64,000 nucleotides of DNA, taken from NCBI RefSeq assembly GCF_014197435.1, contig NZ_JACIFP010000001.1:3286001-3350000 (forward strand), written 5' to 3'. The notes under the pieces are model-generated. The model saw nothing but the letters and a program-made list of their open reading frames with translations, was not told the DNA's origin and made no database searches. Shown one piece after another: positions 35,003-45,962 of this stretch. Positions within the stretch are counted from its first letter, which is position 1; each line of letters starts with the position of its first letter. The position numbers were made by a program, and so were the translations under genes. Source of the DNA: Gordonia humi (lineage in GTDB: Bacteria; Actinomycetota; Actinomycetes; Mycobacteriales; Mycobacteriaceae).

Positions 35003-37306
35003 TCAGCTCGCCGAGGTCACCCGGTACACGTCGTAGACGCCTTCGACGTTGCGGACCACGTTCAGCACGTGGCCGAGATGTTTGGGATCGCCCATCTCGA
35101 AGGTGAATCGGCTGATAGCGACGCGGTCGCGGCTCGTCGTCAGCGACGCCGACAGGATGTTGACGCGTTCGTCGGCGAGCACTCTCGTCACATCCGAGAG
35201 CAGCCGATGCCGGTCGAGCGCCTCCACCTGGATGGCGACGAGGAACACCGCGTTCGTGGTGGCCGCCCAGCTCACCGGCACCAGTCGTTCGGGCTGGGTG
35301 CGGAGTTCTTCGGCGTTCGTGCAGTCCGAGCGGTGCACGCTCACGCCTCCGCCGCGCGTCACGAAGCCGAGGATCTCGTCGCCCGGCACCGGGGTGCAGC
35401 ATTTGGCGAGTTTGACCAGCACGTTGTCGATGCCCTCGACGACGACGCCGCTGTCACCGCTTCCGGTGCGTGATGCGGGCGGGGTCGACGGCGTCGCCCG
35501 ATTGGCGATCTCCTCCTCGGCGGCCTCCACCCCGCCGAGCATCGCCACCAGACGATGGACCATCCGCCCGGCGGGTACGTGTCCCTCGCCGACCGCCGTG
35601 TACAGGGCGTCCACGTCGTTGAACCCGAACTCTTTGGCCACGGCCGTCACGGACTCGCCCGAGAGCAGTCGGTGCAGCGGCAGACCGCCGCGGCGGACCT
35701 CCTTGACGATCGCCTCCTTGCCCGCCTCGAGCGCCTCCTCGCGACGCTCCTTGGCGAACCACTGACGGATCTTGGCCTTGGCGCGCGGCGAGACGACGAA
35801 GTTCTGCCAGTCCTTGCTCGGCCCGGCGCTCTCGGCCTTGGAGGTGAAGACCTCCACCACCTCGCCGTTCTCCAGCGGCCGTTCCAGGGCGACGAGCCGA
35901 CCGTTGACGCGCGCGCCGATGCATCGGTGCCCCACCTCGGTGTGCACCGCGTACGCGAAGTCGACCGGAGTCGAGCCCGCGGGCAGCGTCACCACGTCGC
36001 CCTTGGGGGTGAAGACGAAGATCTCCTTGACCGCGAGGTCGTAGCGGAGCGACTCGAGGAACTCCCCCGGGTCCGCGGCTTCACGCTGCCAGTCGAGCAA
36101 CTGCCGCATCCACGCCATGTCGTCCACTTCGGCGACGTCGGTGGCCTTGCGCCCCTTGCCTTTGCGTCCCTCTTTGTACCGCCAGTGCGCCGCGATGCCG
36201 AACTCGGCGGTGCGGTGCATCTCGTGGGTGCGGATCTGGATCTCGAGGGGTTTGCCCTCCGGTCCGATCACGGTGGTGTGCAGCGACTGGTACACGCCGA
36301 AGCTGGGCTGGGCGATGTAGTCCTTGAACCGGCCGGCCATCGGCTGCCACAGCGAGTGCACCACGCCGATCGCGGCATAGCAGTCGCGCACCTCGTCGCA
36401 CAGGATGCGCATGCCCACGAGGTCGTGGATGTCGTCGAAGTCCTTGCCGCGCACGATCATCTTCTGATAGATCGACCAGTAGTGCTTGGGCCGTCCCTCG
36501 ACGGTGGCCTGGATGTGGGCGCCGCCGAGGGCGTTGTTCAGGTCGCTGCGGACGCGTTCGAGATACGTGTCCCGGCTGGGCGCGCGATCGGCGACCAGAC
36601 GCACGATCTCCTCGTACTTCTTCGGGTGCAGGATCGCGAACGCGAGGTCCTCCAGCTCCCACTTGACCGTTGCCATGCCGAGCCGGTGCGCCAGCGGAGC
36701 GATCACCTCGAGGGTCTCGCGTGCCTTGCGCGCCTGCTTCTCCGGCGGCAGGAAACGCATGGTCCGCATGTTGTGCAGCCGGTCGGCGACCTTGATCACG
36801 AGCACCCGGGGATCGCGGGCCATCGCGATGATCATCTTGCGGATGGTCTCGCCCTCGGCGGCGCTGCCGAGCGCCACCTTGTCGAGTTTGGTGACGCCGT
36901 CCACGAGGTGCGCCACCTCGGGACCGAAGTCGGACTCGAGCTGATCGAGCGAGTAGCCGGTGTCCTCGACCGTGTCGTGCAGCAGCGCGGCGACGAGGGT
37001 CGTGGTGTCCATTCCGAGGTCGGCGAGGATGGTCGCGACCGCGAGCGGATGCGTGATGTACGGGTCTCCGGACTTGCGCATCTGACCGGTGTGGTGGGCG
37101 TCGGCCACGTCGTAAGCCTGTTGGAGGACGGCGACGTCGGCTTTCGGGTAGACGTCTCGATGCAGGGCGACCAGCGGTTCGAGGACTTGCGCGACACCGC
37201 CGCGCGGCGCGGACGTCATGCGGCGCGCCAGACGCGCGCGCACCCGCCGGGAACTCAGAGGTGCAGCGGTCTCGTCACTGCGGCGCGCGGCATCGGGTTC
37301 GCTCAT
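35003..37306 (-). CDS. relA: Bifunctional (p)ppGpp synthetase/hydrolase
   Basis: Stringent-response enzyme of 767 residues. The HD hydrolase domain holds HDTVEDT (110-116), and the synthetase domain has [16 protein letters not shown] and the [20 protein letters not shown] segment. C-terminal TGS ([23 protein letters not shown]), zinc-finger/helical and ACT domains complete the long RSH architecture. Both activities should be present because both motif sets are intact. It is the single long RSH seen here, next to apt as in M. tuberculosis. Confidence 0.97.
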   Translation of the reverse strand: MSEPDAARRSDETAAPLSSRRVRARLARRMTSAPRGGVAQVLEPLVALHRDVYPKADVAVLQQAYDVADAHHTGQMRKSGDPYITHPLAVATILADLGMDTTTLVAALLHDTVEDTGYSLDQLESDFGPEVAHLVDGVTKLDKVALGSAAEGETIRKMIIAMARDPRVLVIKVADRLHNMRTMRFLPPEKQARKARETLEVIAPLAHRLGMATVKWELEDLAFAILHPKKYEEIVRLVADRAPSRDTYLERVRSDLNNALGGAHIQATVEGRPKHYWSIYQKMIVRGKDFDDIHDLVGMRILCDEVRDCYAAIGVVHSLWQPMAGRFKDYIAQPSFGVYQSLHTTVIGPEGKPLEIQIRTHEMHRTAEFGIAAHWRYKEGRKGKGRKATDVAEVDDMAWMRQLLDWQREAADPGEFLESLRYDLAVKEIFVFTPKGDVVTLPAGSTPVDFAYAVHTEVGHRCIGARVNGRLVALERPLENGEVVEVFTSKAESAGPSKDWQNFVVSPRAKAKIRQWFAKERREEALEAGKEAIVKEVRRGGLPLHRLLSGESVTAVAKEFGFNDVDALYTAVGEGHVPAGRMVHRLVAMLGGVEAAEEEIANRATPSTPPASRTGSGDSGVVVEGIDNVLVKLAKCCTPVPGDEILGFVTRGGGVSVHRSDCTNAEELRTQPERLVPVSWAATTNAVFLVAIQVEALDRHRLLSDVTRVLADERVNILSASLTTSRDRVAISRFTFEMGDPKHLGHVLNVVRNVEGVYDVYRVTSAS

Positions 37307-37343
37307 GGTGCGAGTCTAAGCCCCGATCGAGGAGTGACCCACA

Positions 37344-37919
37344 TCACCCGTCACAGAGGTTGTGCACGCGCAGCGAACCGCCGCCCGCCGCCTCGACCCG
37401 CGTGCGTCCCGGAAAGCCCTCCAGTTCCATCACCACGGCCACATCGCGCACCGACGCACCCATTCGCATCAGGAGTTCCACACTGGCGCACAGGGTTCCA
37501 CCCGTCGCGAGGACGTCGTCGACGACGGCGACACGGCGACCGGCGAACTCGATGCCCGATGCGGGCACCTCCAGCCGCGCCGAGCCGTACTCGAGGTCGT
37601 AATCGACGCCGACGACCGGCGGCGGCAGCTTTCCGCCCTTGCGGACGGCGACGACGCCGATGCCCAGCCGGTGCGCGATCGCGCCGCCGAGCAGGAAGCC
37701 GCGGGCGTCGATGCCGGCGATCAGATCCGCGCCCGCACAGACGTCGGCGAGCGCCTCGGTGACCGCGGCGAGCCCGTCGGCGGCGGCGAGGACCGGCGTC
37801 AGATCTTTGAACGCGACGCCCGGTTCCGGGAAGTCCGGCACCAGCCGGGCGTGTCGCTCGATCGCCGTCCGGGCACGCGCCAGGCGCACGGCCGTCTCCT
37901 CGGCCACTCCGACCGTCAT
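37344..37919 (-). CDS. apt: Adenine phosphoribosyltransferase
   Basis: Salvages adenine to AMP with PRPP. The 191 residues have [19 protein letters not shown] near 26-44, [14 protein letters not shown] at 69-82, RKGGKLP at 93-99 and the PRPP loop [13 protein letters not shown] at 130-142. The ATG at 37919 overlaps the stop of the solute-binding protein gene (ATGA). The secD-secF-SBP-apt-relA order is that of mycobacteria. Confidence 0.95.
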   Translation of the reverse strand: MTVGVAEETAVRLARARTAIERHARLVPDFPEPGVAFKDLTPVLAAADGLAAVTEALADVCAGADLIAGIDARGFLLGGAIAHRLGIGVVAVRKGGKLPPPVVGVDYDLEYGSARLEVPASGIEFAGRRVAVVDDVLATGGTLCASVELLMRMGASVRDVAVVMELEGFPGRTRVEAAGGGSLRVHNLCDG

Positions 37920-39619
37920 CCGGTCACTCCCCATCGATCCATGTTCCATCCCGTTCCCGAGCGCCCGAGTCCGGGCACCATCCGTTGCACCGCGTCGGTG
38001 GCCTCTCGGCCTCGCACGGTGCCGTACAGCGGGATCGTCGGCAGCCGATCCCAGGTCTGCGTGTCGATCGTCCGCAACAGCGGCAGTCGAGCGCTGTCGC
38101 TCGCCGTCGCGGACAGGTCGGTCACCGCGGCGCCCACCGACTCGCTCCGGAAACCGGAGAGGTTCAGCGGATCGCCCGGATAGAACGCGTAGATCGCGGG
38201 CACCCCGCTGGCCGTGCCCGACGCGGCGAACGTGTCACCGGACATCAGGACCGCGTCCGCGGTCTTGCCGAGCTGGGACACCGAGAAGTCGGGCGTCGCG
38301 ACGTCGCGCACGGTGATCCCTGCGCCGACACACGCGTCGGCGATCGTCGTGACCACCGCCGCCGCAGTCGGCGACCCCTTCGGATACCCGATGCGGATCA
38401 CCGGCTTGGACCGCCGCCCGTTCTCGTCGGTCGGACGCTGTTCCAGGATGCCGCGGGCCCGCGCCGGGTTCGATCGCGGGTACCGCCTGCTGAACTGCGC
38501 GTTGAGCGACGGCCCGAGCGCATCCGCCGGGGCGGCGCTGCGCAGACTCCACACGATGCCGTTGGCGCCGTGCTCGCGGGCCAACCGATCCCGCGGCATG
38601 CACGTGGCCAGCGCCTGGCGCACTCGGAGATCGGCGGCCACGCCGCTCCGCGCGAACACCAGGCTCGTCACCGCCAGCGGCGCCGTGTCGCGCTGGGCGC
38701 TGCGATCGGTGTCGGTGGGCGCGGCATCCTCGCCCGCGACCTTGTCGGCGGTCGCGACGTCCGCGGTGTCGGCGACGTCGACGACACCGTCGTCGACGGC
38801 TTTCGCCCCGTCGGTGCCGGACGGCCAGACCGTCACGTCGCCCAGGACCGGATCGCGCCCCCACCACTTGTCGTTCGCGACCAGTCGCAGGCCCTTGTCC
38901 GCGCTGTAGGACTCCACCCGATACGGACCCGAGGCGACGAAGGTCTCCGGATCCACGTCGTCGCCGGGTGCGAGTTTGAAGCCGGTGTTCCACGCGTCGG
39001 CGATCTTCGCGATCGCCGCGCGGTTGCCCGTGGTGAGCGCGGAGGCCACCTCGGCGACCCCGGCGAGGCGTCCGACGACGTGGGCGGGCAGCAGGGTGCC
39101 GGCGCCGAACAGTCCCTGCCAGTCCAGGTACTGGCTGTTCTTGTCGAATGTGACGGTGGCCGTCTTGGCGCCCGGGGTGCAGTCGACGCGATCGATGTCG
39201 CGGTAGCCCGCGTTGGTGGCGGCGTCGAAGCCGCGGACCCGGCCGCCCATCGCGGCGGCGGCCAACACGATGTCGTCGCACACCATGGGCTTGCCGTCGG
39301 AGTAGACGGCCTTCGGGTCGAAGTCGTACCGGACGGTGGTCGGCGACGATTCGACGAGAGTCGCGGTGCCCACATCGCGGTCGGCGACGATCTGACCGTC
39401 GGGTCCGATGAACGAGAATCCGGGAAGCACACGGGTCAGCGCCATGAGCGAGCCGTCGGCGTACCCGTCACTCGTGTTCGCGTTGTAGTCGGAGACTCGG
39501 GCGTCGATCAGGTAGTCGATGCTCGAGGACTCCTGCTCGCCGCACGCGACGAGGCCTGCGCCCGCGGCCGCGAGGGCAGCGGTGAGTGCTGCGATCCGTC
39601 GCAGCCGCGGGCCGATCAC
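37916..39619 (-). CDS. Family 5 solute-binding lipoprotein (peptide ABC type)
   Basis: An exported 567-residue lipoprotein: hydrophobic signal to residue 25 and lipobox LVAC with Cys26. The mature part follows the SBP family 5 layout ([70 protein letters not shown]). There is no ABC permease or ATPase adjacent, and its nearest neighbours are secF (GTGA overlap) and apt. The corresponding mycobacterial gene (Rv2585c) has the same orphan position, so it may serve a distant transporter or have a wall-related role. The ligand is unknown. Confidence 0.85.
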   Translation of the reverse strand: MIGPRLRRIAALTAALAAAGAGLVACGEQESSSIDYLIDARVSDYNANTSDGYADGSLMALTRVLPGFSFIGPDGQIVADRDVGTATLVESSPTTVRYDFDPKAVYSDGKPMVCDDIVLAAAAMGGRVRGFDAATNAGYRDIDRVDCTPGAKTATVTFDKNSQYLDWQGLFGAGTLLPAHVVGRLAGVAEVASALTTGNRAAIAKIADAWNTGFKLAPGDDVDPETFVASGPYRVESYSADKGLRLVANDKWWGRDPVLGDVTVWPSGTDGAKAVDDGVVDVADTADVATADKVAGEDAAPTDTDRSAQRDTAPLAVTSLVFARSGVAADLRVRQALATCMPRDRLAREHGANGIVWSLRSAAPADALGPSLNAQFSRRYPRSNPARARGILEQRPTDENGRRSKPVIRIGYPKGSPTAAAVVTTIADACVGAGITVRDVATPDFSVSQLGKTADAVLMSGDTFAASGTASGVPAIYAFYPGDPLNLSGFRSESVGAAVTDLSATASDSARLPLLRTIDTQTWDRLPTIPLYGTVRGREATDAVQRMVPGLGRSGTGWNMDRWGVTG

Positions 39620-40665
39620 GCCTGTGCCGCCATCTTCTCGCGGCGAGCCAGCACCTTCTTGGTGTGCCTCTGAACGTCCTTACGACGCTCCTTCATCGAC
39701 ACCAGCAGCGGCGATGCGAGGAACACCGACGAGTAGGTGCCGACGACGACGCCGACCAACTGGATCAGCGCGAGGTCCTTGAGCGTGCCGACGCCGAGCA
39801 TCCAGACCGCGACGACCATCAACGCGATGATCGGCAGCACCGAGATGATCGTCGTGTTGATCGATCGCATCAGGGTCTGGTTGACGGCGAGGTTCGTCTG
39901 TTCGGCGAAGGTTCGACGGGATGTGGCGAACACCGATCGAGTGTTCTCCTCGACCTTGTCGAACACGACCACGGTGTCGTACACCGAGAAGCCGAGGATG
40001 GTGAGCAGACCGATGACCGTCGCGGGCGTCACCTCCCACCCGACGAGCGAGTACACGCCCGCGGTCGCGACCACGTCGAACAGCAGGGACACGAGTGCAC
40101 CCGCGGACATCTCCCGGTCGAAACGGATCGCGATGTAGACGAACACCACCACGAGGAACACGATCAGCGCGATCACCATCTTGCGGGTGATCTCGGCGCC
40201 CCAGGTGGAGCTGACGTCCGAACTGCTCACATCCGACAGCGTGATGTCGGGTTTGAACGTGTCGGCGAGAGCATGCGAGAGCTTGTTGGCGTCCTGATCG
40301 GACAGCGACTCGGTGCGCAGCTGAATCGTGGCGGCGTCACCGGCGCCCGCGGTCTGCACGGCCTCCGGCGCGTACCCGAGGGTCGTGCTGAACACGTCGC
40401 TCACCGCATCGGTCGTGACCGACGACGACGCGGGCAGCGACACCTGGGTGCCGCCCTCGAAGTCGATGCCCGGCGTGAAGCCGCGGAAGATCATCGACAG
40501 CACGCAGATCAACATGATCACGGCCGAGACGATGTACCAGGTCTTGCGTTTTCCGACGATGTCGAACGCACCGGTGCCGGTGTACAGGCGGGACAGGAAC
40601 GACTGGTTCTTCGCCGCGACGTAGTCGTCGTCGGCCCAGACCGTGGTGGGCTTCTCCTCGCTCAC
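39616..40665 (-). CDS. secF: Protein-export membrane protein SecF
   Basis: With SecD and YajC it uses proton motive force to assist SecYEG export. The 349-residue, six-helix protein has the GIDFEGGTQVSL motif after helix 1 and the helix 4 to 6 core (GLLTILGFSVYDTVVVFDKVEEN) typical of RND-related SecF. The basic C-terminal tail is cytoplasmic. The GTG start at 40665 overlaps the secD stop (GTGA). Confidence 0.96.
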   Translation of the reverse strand: MSEEKPTTVWADDDYVAAKNQSFLSRLYTGTGAFDIVGKRKTWYIVSAVIMLICVLSMIFRGFTPGIDFEGGTQVSLPASSSVTTDAVSDVFSTTLGYAPEAVQTAGAGDAATIQLRTESLSDQDANKLSHALADTFKPDITLSDVSSSDVSSTWGAEITRKMVIALIVFLVVVFVYIAIRFDREMSAGALVSLLFDVVATAGVYSLVGWEVTPATVIGLLTILGFSVYDTVVVFDKVEENTRSVFATSRRTFAEQTNLAVNQTLMRSINTTIISVLPIIALMVVAVWMLGVGTLKDLALIQLVGVVVGTYSSVFLASPLLVSMKERRKDVQRHTKKVLARREKMAAQA

Positions 40666-42275
40666 AGCGCGTCCTCTCCTGCGTTCGCCTTCTGCTTGGC
40701 GGCGGCACGTCGTTTACGGGCCACTTCCGACACCGCACCGAGACCGTTGATGCTCGGGCGGGACAGGAACTGCGTCCTGCTCGCCAGCACGACCATCGGA
40801 TGCGTCACCAGGAACACGATGACGACGTCGATGATCGTGGTCAGGCCCAGCGTGAACGCGAAGCCCTTGACCTGACCGACGGCGAGGAAGTAGATGATCG
40901 CCGCGGCGATGAAGCTGACCGCGTTGCCGGTCCACACCGTGCGACGAGCGCTGGCCCAACCGCGCGAGACCGCCGAGCGGAACGATCTGCCCTCGCGCAT
41001 CTCGTCCTTGATCCGCTCGAAGTAGACGACGAACGAGTCGGCGGTCATGCCGATGCCGATGATCAGACCGGCGATGCCCGAGAGGTCGAGGGTGAAGCCG
41101 ATCCATCGGCCGAGCAGCACGATGAGGCCGTAGACCATCGCCGACGCCAGGATCAGCGACAGGAAGGTCAGGAAGCCCAGCATCCGGTAGTACAGCAGCG
41201 CGTACAGCAGCACCGCGAGGAGACCGATGGCACCGGCGATCAGACCCGCCTTCAGGGACGAGAGTCCGAGAGTCGCCGAGACGGTCTGCGCGTCCGAGGT
41301 CTCGAACGAGAGCGGCAGCGAGCCGTACTGGAGCGCGTTCGCGAGTTCTTCGGCCTCGGCCTGGGTGAAGTCGCCGGACACCTCCGTGGTGCCGATGATC
41401 GCCGAGTTGATCGTCGCGGCGCTGACCACCCGCGAGTCGAGGACGGTCGCGGTCACCTTGCCGACGTTCTTGGACGTGTAGTCGACCCAGGTCTGCTTGC
41501 CGTCGCCCTTGTAGTCGATCTGCACGACCCACTGGCCGGTCTGGTTCTGCGCCGCCTTGGCCTTGTCGACGTCGGTGCCCTTGATGATCTGCGGTGCGAG
41601 CAGGTACACCTGCCCGTCCTTCTGACCGCAGGCGACGAGGTACTCGTCGGGCTTGTCGTAGCCGACGAGCGGGTCGACGGCGTTCGGATCACAGTTGACC
41701 TTGGCCATCTCCGCGCGCAGACGCGTGATCTGCGCGTCCTTCGGGTCGTTGGGATCGGCGGTGGCCGGCGCCTGCCGCGCGGCGCGCGCGGCGTCGATGG
41801 CGGCCGTCTGCTCCTCCGAGGTCATCTCCGACAGCTTGGGCGCGTTCGGATCGGTCTTCTGCTGGACCGCCGCCTGCGAGTCGATGACCGGCCGGATGTA
41901 GAGCCGTGCGGTCTGCGCCAACGAGCGCGCCTGCTTGCCGTCGTTGCCGGGCACCGTGATCACCAGGGTGCTGCCGTTGACCACGACCTCGGAGCCGCCG
42001 ACGCCGAGCCCGTCGACGCGCTGCTCGATGATCTGGCGAGCCAGATCGAGCTGCGACCGGTCGGGGGCCTTACCGTCCTCCGTGCGGGCCGTCAGGACCA
42101 CGCGGGTACCGCCCTGCAGGTCGATGCCCAGCTTGGGTTCGGCCTTGTGATCGCCGGTCGCGAACACCAGCACGAAGATCAGGGCGAGGACGCCGATGAA
42201 GCCCAGGAGCGGCGCCCACGGCGACGTCTCCCGCTGCGCGTTGCGCCTCGCAGTGAGTGGATTGTTGCTCGTCAC
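40662..42275 (-). CDS. secD: Protein-export membrane protein SecD
   Basis: Partner of SecF, 537 residues, with a large periplasmic P1 domain between helix 1 and helix 2. Motifs: GIDLQGGTRVVLTA after helix 1, the P1-head segment, and the membrane core GLIIGIGMTADSFVVYFERI. A Gln/Asp-rich insertion within P1 (about 120-170) is typical of actinobacterial SecD. The start is GTG at 42275. It lies 11 bases after yajC. Confidence 0.96.
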   Translation of the reverse strand: MTSNNPLTARRNAQRETSPWAPLLGFIGVLALIFVLVFATGDHKAEPKLGIDLQGGTRVVLTARTEDGKAPDRSQLDLARQIIEQRVDGLGVGGSEVVVNGSTLVITVPGNDGKQARSLAQTARLYIRPVIDSQAAVQQKTDPNAPKLSEMTSEEQTAAIDAARAARQAPATADPNDPKDAQITRLRAEMAKVNCDPNAVDPLVGYDKPDEYLVACGQKDGQVYLLAPQIIKGTDVDKAKAAQNQTGQWVVQIDYKGDGKQTWVDYTSKNVGKVTATVLDSRVVSAATINSAIIGTTEVSGDFTQAEAEELANALQYGSLPLSFETSDAQTVSATLGLSSLKAGLIAGAIGLLAVLLYALLYYRMLGFLTFLSLILASAMVYGLIVLLGRWIGFTLDLSGIAGLIIGIGMTADSFVVYFERIKDEMREGRSFRSAVSRGWASARRTVWTGNAVSFIAAAIIYFLAVGQVKGFAFTLGLTTIIDVVIVFLVTHPMVVLASRTQFLSRPSINGLGAVSEVARKRRAAAKQKANAGEDAL

Positions 42276-42286
42276 GTGCAGTGAGC

Positions 42287-42706
42287 CTACTTCTCTTCGG
42301 GCTTGTCGTCGTCCGACTCGTCCTTCGAGGGCTCCGGATCGGCGGCCTTGCGCAGATCCGGACCGTCACTCGCACCGTCCAGTCCTTCGAGGCTGTCGGG
42401 CACCTGGAAGTCGGTGTCGTCGAGGTTCTCGGGCTCGTCGGAGGCGATCGGGGCCGCCTCACGGATCGCGAGGCGGTTCCACTCGGTCACGACGCCGGGC
42501 GCGATCTCGATGTGCACCACATCGGAGTCGGAGGTGTCGGCCACGATGCCGAACAGACCGCAGTGCAGTTGAACACGTGTGCCCTCCACGATGGAGGACT
42601 GCATGTCGGCCGTCGCCGCGGCCCGCTTCTTCTGGTTGCGGATGTTCACGAACATGAACACCGCCATCGCCGCCAGCATCAGCGGGATGATCAATGAGGA
42701 TGACAT
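42287..42706 (-). CDS. yajC: Preprotein translocase subunit YajC
   Basis: Small SecDF-associated membrane protein, 139 residues. One N-terminal transmembrane helix (about 4-20) is followed by NIRNQKKRAAATADMQSSI and the beta-rich YajC core (VEGTRVQLHCGLFGIVADTS). The C-terminal 45 residues are a highly acidic extension, longer than in Gram-negative YajC. The ruvB-yajC gap of 63 bases carries no evident terminator. Confidence 0.93.
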   Translation of the reverse strand: MSSSLIIPLMLAAMAVFMFVNIRNQKKRAAATADMQSSIVEGTRVQLHCGLFGIVADTSDSDVVHIEIAPGVVTEWNRLAIREAAPIASDEPENLDDTDFQVPDSLEGLDGASDGPDLRKAADPEPSKDESDDDKPEEK

Positions 42707-42769
42707 GGCCTCCAGTGTGCCAGGCCGAGTCGCGCACGCATGCAGCGCACACGCCGGGAGGCGGGCCGA

Positions 42770-43840
42770 TCAGTCGAACGGCGTCTCTTCGCGGGCCCGC
42801 ACACCGTGAACCTGGTCGATGGCGTCGGGCGGCGCCTGCAGGCCGAGGTGATTCCATGCCGCTCCCGTCGCGATCCGACCGCGCGGGGTGCGCGCGATCA
42901 TGCCCGCGCGCACCAGGAACGGTTCGCACACCTCCTCGACGGTGGCCGGTTCCTCGCCGACGGCCACGGCGAGGGTCGACACGCCGACCGGTCCCCCGCC
43001 GAATCCGCGGACGAGGGCGCCGAGGACGGCACGGTCGAGCCGGTCGAGTCCGAGCTCGTCGACGTCGTAGACGGCCAGTGCCGCACGTGCGGCGGCCACG
43101 TCGACGCGGCCGTCGCCGCGGACCTCGGCGTAGTCGCGGACGCGCCGCAGGAGTCGGTTGGCGATACGCGGGGTCCCGCGTGAGCGTCCGGCGACCTCGG
43201 CGGCCGCATCGGCGTCGATGTCGATGTCGAGGATCTGCGCGGACCGCACCAGCACGCGGACCAGTTCGGCGGCCTCGTAGAACTCCATGTGCGCGGTGAA
43301 GCCGAATCGGTCGCGGAGAGGTCCGGTCAGCGCGCCCGACCGCGTCGTCGCGCCGACCAGGGTGAACGGTGCGATCTCCAGCGGGATCGACGTGGCGCCG
43401 GGCCCCTTGCCGACGACGACGTCGACGCGGAAGTCCTCCATCGCCATGTAGAGCATCTCCTCGGCGGGCCGGGCGATGCGGTGGATCTCGTCGATGAACA
43501 GGACGTCGCCCTCGACGAGATTCGACAGCATGGCCGCGAGGTCGCCCGCCCGCTCGATCGCCGGGCCGGACGTGATGCGGATGGCCGATCCCATCTCGCT
43601 GGCGATGATCATCGCCAGCGACGTCTTGCCGAGTCCGGGCGGACCCGACAGCAGGATGTGGTCGGGAGTCCGTCCGCGCCCTCGCGCGGCGTGCAGGACG
43701 AGTTCGAGCTGTTCCCGGACCTTCGGCTGCCCGACGAACTCGGCGAGGCTGCTCGGTCGTAGGCTCGCGTCGAGATCACGGTCGGCGGGGATGGCGTCGG
43801 CCGTGAGAAATCCGTCGTCGGCGTCGAAACCGTCGGTCAT
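42770..43840 (-). CDS. ruvB: Holliday junction helicase RuvB
   Basis: The AAA+ motor of RuvAB branch migration, 356 residues. Walker A GPPGLGKT at 66-73, Walker B FIDEIHR at 115-121, sensor 1 GATTRSG, and arginine-finger region GPLRDRFG are seen. The C-terminal winged helix ends [17 protein letters not shown] at 43840 overlaps the ruvA stop (ATGA). Confidence 0.97.
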   Translation of the reverse strand: MTDGFDADDGFLTADAIPADRDLDASLRPSSLAEFVGQPKVREQLELVLHAARGRGRTPDHILLSGPPGLGKTSLAMIIASEMGSAIRITSGPAIERAGDLAAMLSNLVEGDVLFIDEIHRIARPAEEMLYMAMEDFRVDVVVGKGPGATSIPLEIAPFTLVGATTRSGALTGPLRDRFGFTAHMEFYEAAELVRVLVRSAQILDIDIDADAAAEVAGRSRGTPRIANRLLRRVRDYAEVRGDGRVDVAAARAALAVYDVDELGLDRLDRAVLGALVRGFGGGPVGVSTLAVAVGEEPATVEEVCEPFLVRAGMIARTPRGRIATGAAWNHLGLQAPPDAIDQVHGVRAREETPFD

Positions 43841-44430
43841 CGACGCGGTCCGAGTCCGGCGAGCGCGGTCCGCAGCAGCGTCGCGGAGTCGGCGTCGGGT
43901 TGTCCGGCCAGAACGGCGGCGACCGCCTGCTGCGCGGCGTTCTCGGTGAAGCCGAGACCGATGAGCGCCTCGACCACCTGGGCTCCGACGCCCGTCTCCG
44001 GGGCACCGGGCACACCCGCTCCGACCGGGGCGGCGGCCACCTTGTCGCGCAGTTCCACGACCAGACGCTCGGCCACCCGCTTGCCGATGCCGGGCACCGC
44101 GGTCAGCGCCTTGGCGTCCGATTCGGCGAGCGCGCGACGCAGACTGTCCGGTTCGAGGACGGCCAGGGTGGCCATCGCGAGCCGGGGTCCGACGCCGGTG
44201 ACGGTCTGCAGCAGACCGAACAGCTCACGCGCCTCCGGATCGGTGAATCCGTACAGGGTCATCGAGTCCTCGCGCACGATCATCGACGTGAGCAGGCGCG
44301 CATGCTCCCCGCGGGTGAGTCTGCCGATGGTCGGCGGCGTCGCCAGCACCCGGTAGCCGACGCCAGCGCATTCGACGACGACGTGGTCGAGGGCGATCTC
44401 GACGACCTCTCCCGAGACAGACCTGATCAT
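43837..44430 (-). CDS. ruvA: Holliday junction DNA-binding protein RuvA
   Basis: Binds the four-way junction and recruits RuvB; 197 residues. N-terminal OB domain ([20 protein letters not shown]), two helix-hairpin-helix motifs ([14 protein letters not shown] and [17 protein letters not shown]), and a C-terminal RuvB-binding domain ([15 protein letters not shown]) are in order. Its ATG overlaps ruvC's stop (ATGA). Confidence 0.97.
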   Translation of the reverse strand: MIRSVSGEVVEIALDHVVVECAGVGYRVLATPPTIGRLTRGEHARLLTSMIVREDSMTLYGFTDPEARELFGLLQTVTGVGPRLAMATLAVLEPDSLRRALAESDAKALTAVPGIGKRVAERLVVELRDKVAAAPVGAGVPGAPETGVGAQVVEALIGLGFTENAAQQAVAAVLAGQPDADSATLLRTALAGLGPRR

Positions 44431-44999
44431 CGTGCTGCAGCCTCCTCCTGTGCCGCCTTCAGGCGCGCACGGTGCCGATCCTGAGCCGCCTTGGCCTTCG
44501 CGGCGGCCTCCTCCATCCGGTCGTTCAGGGGACCGCGCCAGCAGTGGCAGACCGCCAGCGCGAGGGCGTCCGCGGCGTCGGCGGGCTTAGGCGCGGTCTG
44601 CATCCCGAGGATCCGGGTGATCATCATCGTCACCTGGGCCTTGTCGGCGCGACCGGAACCGGTGACCGCGGCCTTGACCTCCGACGGCGTGTGGAAGCGG
44701 ACCGGGATGTCGCGCTGCGCGGCGGCCAGGGCGACGACGCCCGCCGCCTGCGCGGTGCCCATCGCGGTGCTCACCTGACGCTGCGCGAAGACGCGCTCGA
44801 CGGCCACCACGTCCGGTCGATGCGTGTCGAGCCAGTGCTCGACGGCCGTGTGGATCTTCAGCAGCCGCTCGGCCAGATCCATGGCGGCCGGGGTGCGCAC
44901 GACGTCGACGTCGAGCGCGGTGACCTTACGACCCGAGCCGGACTCCACCAGTGCGACACCGCACCTCGTCAGCCCCGGATCGACGCCCATCACGCGCAC
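44427..44999 (-). CDS. ruvC: Holliday junction resolvase RuvC
   Basis: Cuts Holliday junctions symmetrically. The protein has 190 residues with the four acidic catalytic residues of the RNase H-type fold: Asp7 ([11 protein letters not shown]), Glu68 (VAVERVF), Asp141 and Asp144 (DAADALALA). The GTG at 44999 is chosen because GGGAGAGGTGG lies upstream and because the family begins VRVMGVDPG. The C-terminal tail is Ala/Lys-rich. It is first in ruvC-ruvA-ruvB, behind an SOS box. Confidence 0.96.
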   Translation of the reverse strand: MRVMGVDPGLTRCGVALVESGSGRKVTALDVDVVRTPAAMDLAERLLKIHTAVEHWLDTHRPDVVAVERVFAQRQVSTAMGTAQAAGVVALAAAQRDIPVRFHTPSEVKAAVTGSGRADKAQVTMMITRILGMQTAPKPADAADALALAVCHCWRGPLNDRMEEAAAKAKAAQDRHRARLKAAQEEAAAR

Positions 45000-45023
45000 C
45001 TTCGCGACCCACCTCTCCCGATT

Positions 45024-45046
45024 ACGAACAGTTGTTCGAGATTGTA
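45024..45046 (-). promoter_or_regulatory. ruvC promoter with LexA (SOS) box
   Basis: On the minus strand a -10 element TACAAT (45046-45041) is followed directly by TCGAACAACTGTTCGT (45039-45024). That matches the mycobacterial/Gram-positive SOS box CGAAC-N4-GTTCG in all core positions. LexA bound there would cover the transcription start at about 45034. The palindrome is seen; LexA control of ruvCAB is established in related bacteria and inferred here. Confidence 0.85.
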
Positions 45047-45093
45047 TCGCATGGTCGCCCCGCATCGCGCCGCCGACACGGCCGTGCCGACGG

Positions 45094-45133
45094 CGAAGGC
45101 CCGGCGTCCGCCGATCGCGGTGCCGGGCCTTCG
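45094..45133 (-). terminator. Hairpin downstream of yebC
   Basis: Perfect 12-base arms CGAAGGCCCGGC / GCCGGGCCTTCG with a 16-base loop, starting 11 bases after the yebC stop. It separates yebC from the ruvCAB promoter. There is no U-tract. Confidence 0.7.
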
Positions 45134-45143
45134 TCTAAGGAGG

Positions 45144-45899
45144 TCAGTCCTCGTCGAGCTGTGCGAGCACCTCGTCGCTGATGTCGACGTTGCTGTAGAC
45201 GTTCTGCACGTCGTCGGAGTCCTCGAGGGCGTCGATGAGCTTCATCATCTTGCGAGCGCCGTCGACGTCCACCGCGACCTCGACCGACGCGCGGAAGTCC
45301 GGTTCGGCAGAGTCGTAGTCGATGCCCGCCTCCTGCAGCGCGGTGCGCACGGCCACGAGGTCGCCCGGTTCGCTGACCACCTCGAAGGTCTCGCCGAGGT
45401 CGGTGACCTCTTCGGCGCCGGCGTCGAGAACCGCCATCAGGACGTCGTCCTCGGTCTGGTCGCCCTTCTCGAGCGTCACGACGCCCTTACGGGTGAACAG
45501 GTACGAGACCGAACCCGGGTCGGCCATGTTGCCGCCGTTGCGGCTCATCGCGGTGCGGACCTCGGTGGCCGCACGGTTGCGGTTGTCGGTGAGGCACTCG
45601 ATCAGGATCGCCACGCCGTTCGGGCCGTAGCCCTCGTAGGTGATGTTCTGCCAGTCGGCGCCGCCGCCCTCTTCACCGCCGCCGCGCTTGCGGGCGCGCT
45701 CGATGTTGTCGTTCGGGACCGACGACTTCTTCGCCTTCTGGATCGCGTCGTAGAGCGTCGGGTTGCCCGCAGGATCACCACCACCCGTACGGGCGGCCAC
45801 CTCGATGTTCTTGATCAGCTTGGCGAACATCTTGCCGCGCTTGGCGTCGATGGCCGCCTTCTTGTGCTTGGTGGTGGCCCATTTGGAGTGGCCGCTCAT
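45144..45899 (-). CDS. yebC: YebC/PmpR family protein (TACO1-like)
   Basis: A widely conserved 251-residue protein annotated as a transcriptional regulator and, in recent work on the family, associated with translation of proline-rich sequences. The N-terminal [20 protein letters not shown], central [15 protein letters not shown] and [19 protein letters not shown] segments are diagnostic. The ATG at 45899 lies 63 bases after pdxT. The ruvC-yebC-pdxT order is that of mycobacteria. Confidence 0.93.
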   Translation of the reverse strand: MSGHSKWATTKHKKAAIDAKRGKMFAKLIKNIEVAARTGGGDPAGNPTLYDAIQKAKKSSVPNDNIERARKRGGGEEGGGADWQNITYEGYGPNGVAILIECLTDNRNRAATEVRTAMSRNGGNMADPGSVSYLFTRKGVVTLEKGDQTEDDVLMAVLDAGAEEVTDLGETFEVVSEPGDLVAVRTALQEAGIDYDSAEPDFRASVEVAVDVDGARKMMKLIDALEDSDDVQNVYSNVDISDEVLAQLDED

Positions 45900-45962
45900 G
45901 GTGGTGATCCCTTCCGTGTACGCAGTCCCGGCGCTGTCCGCACCGGAAGTGACTGTGAAATC

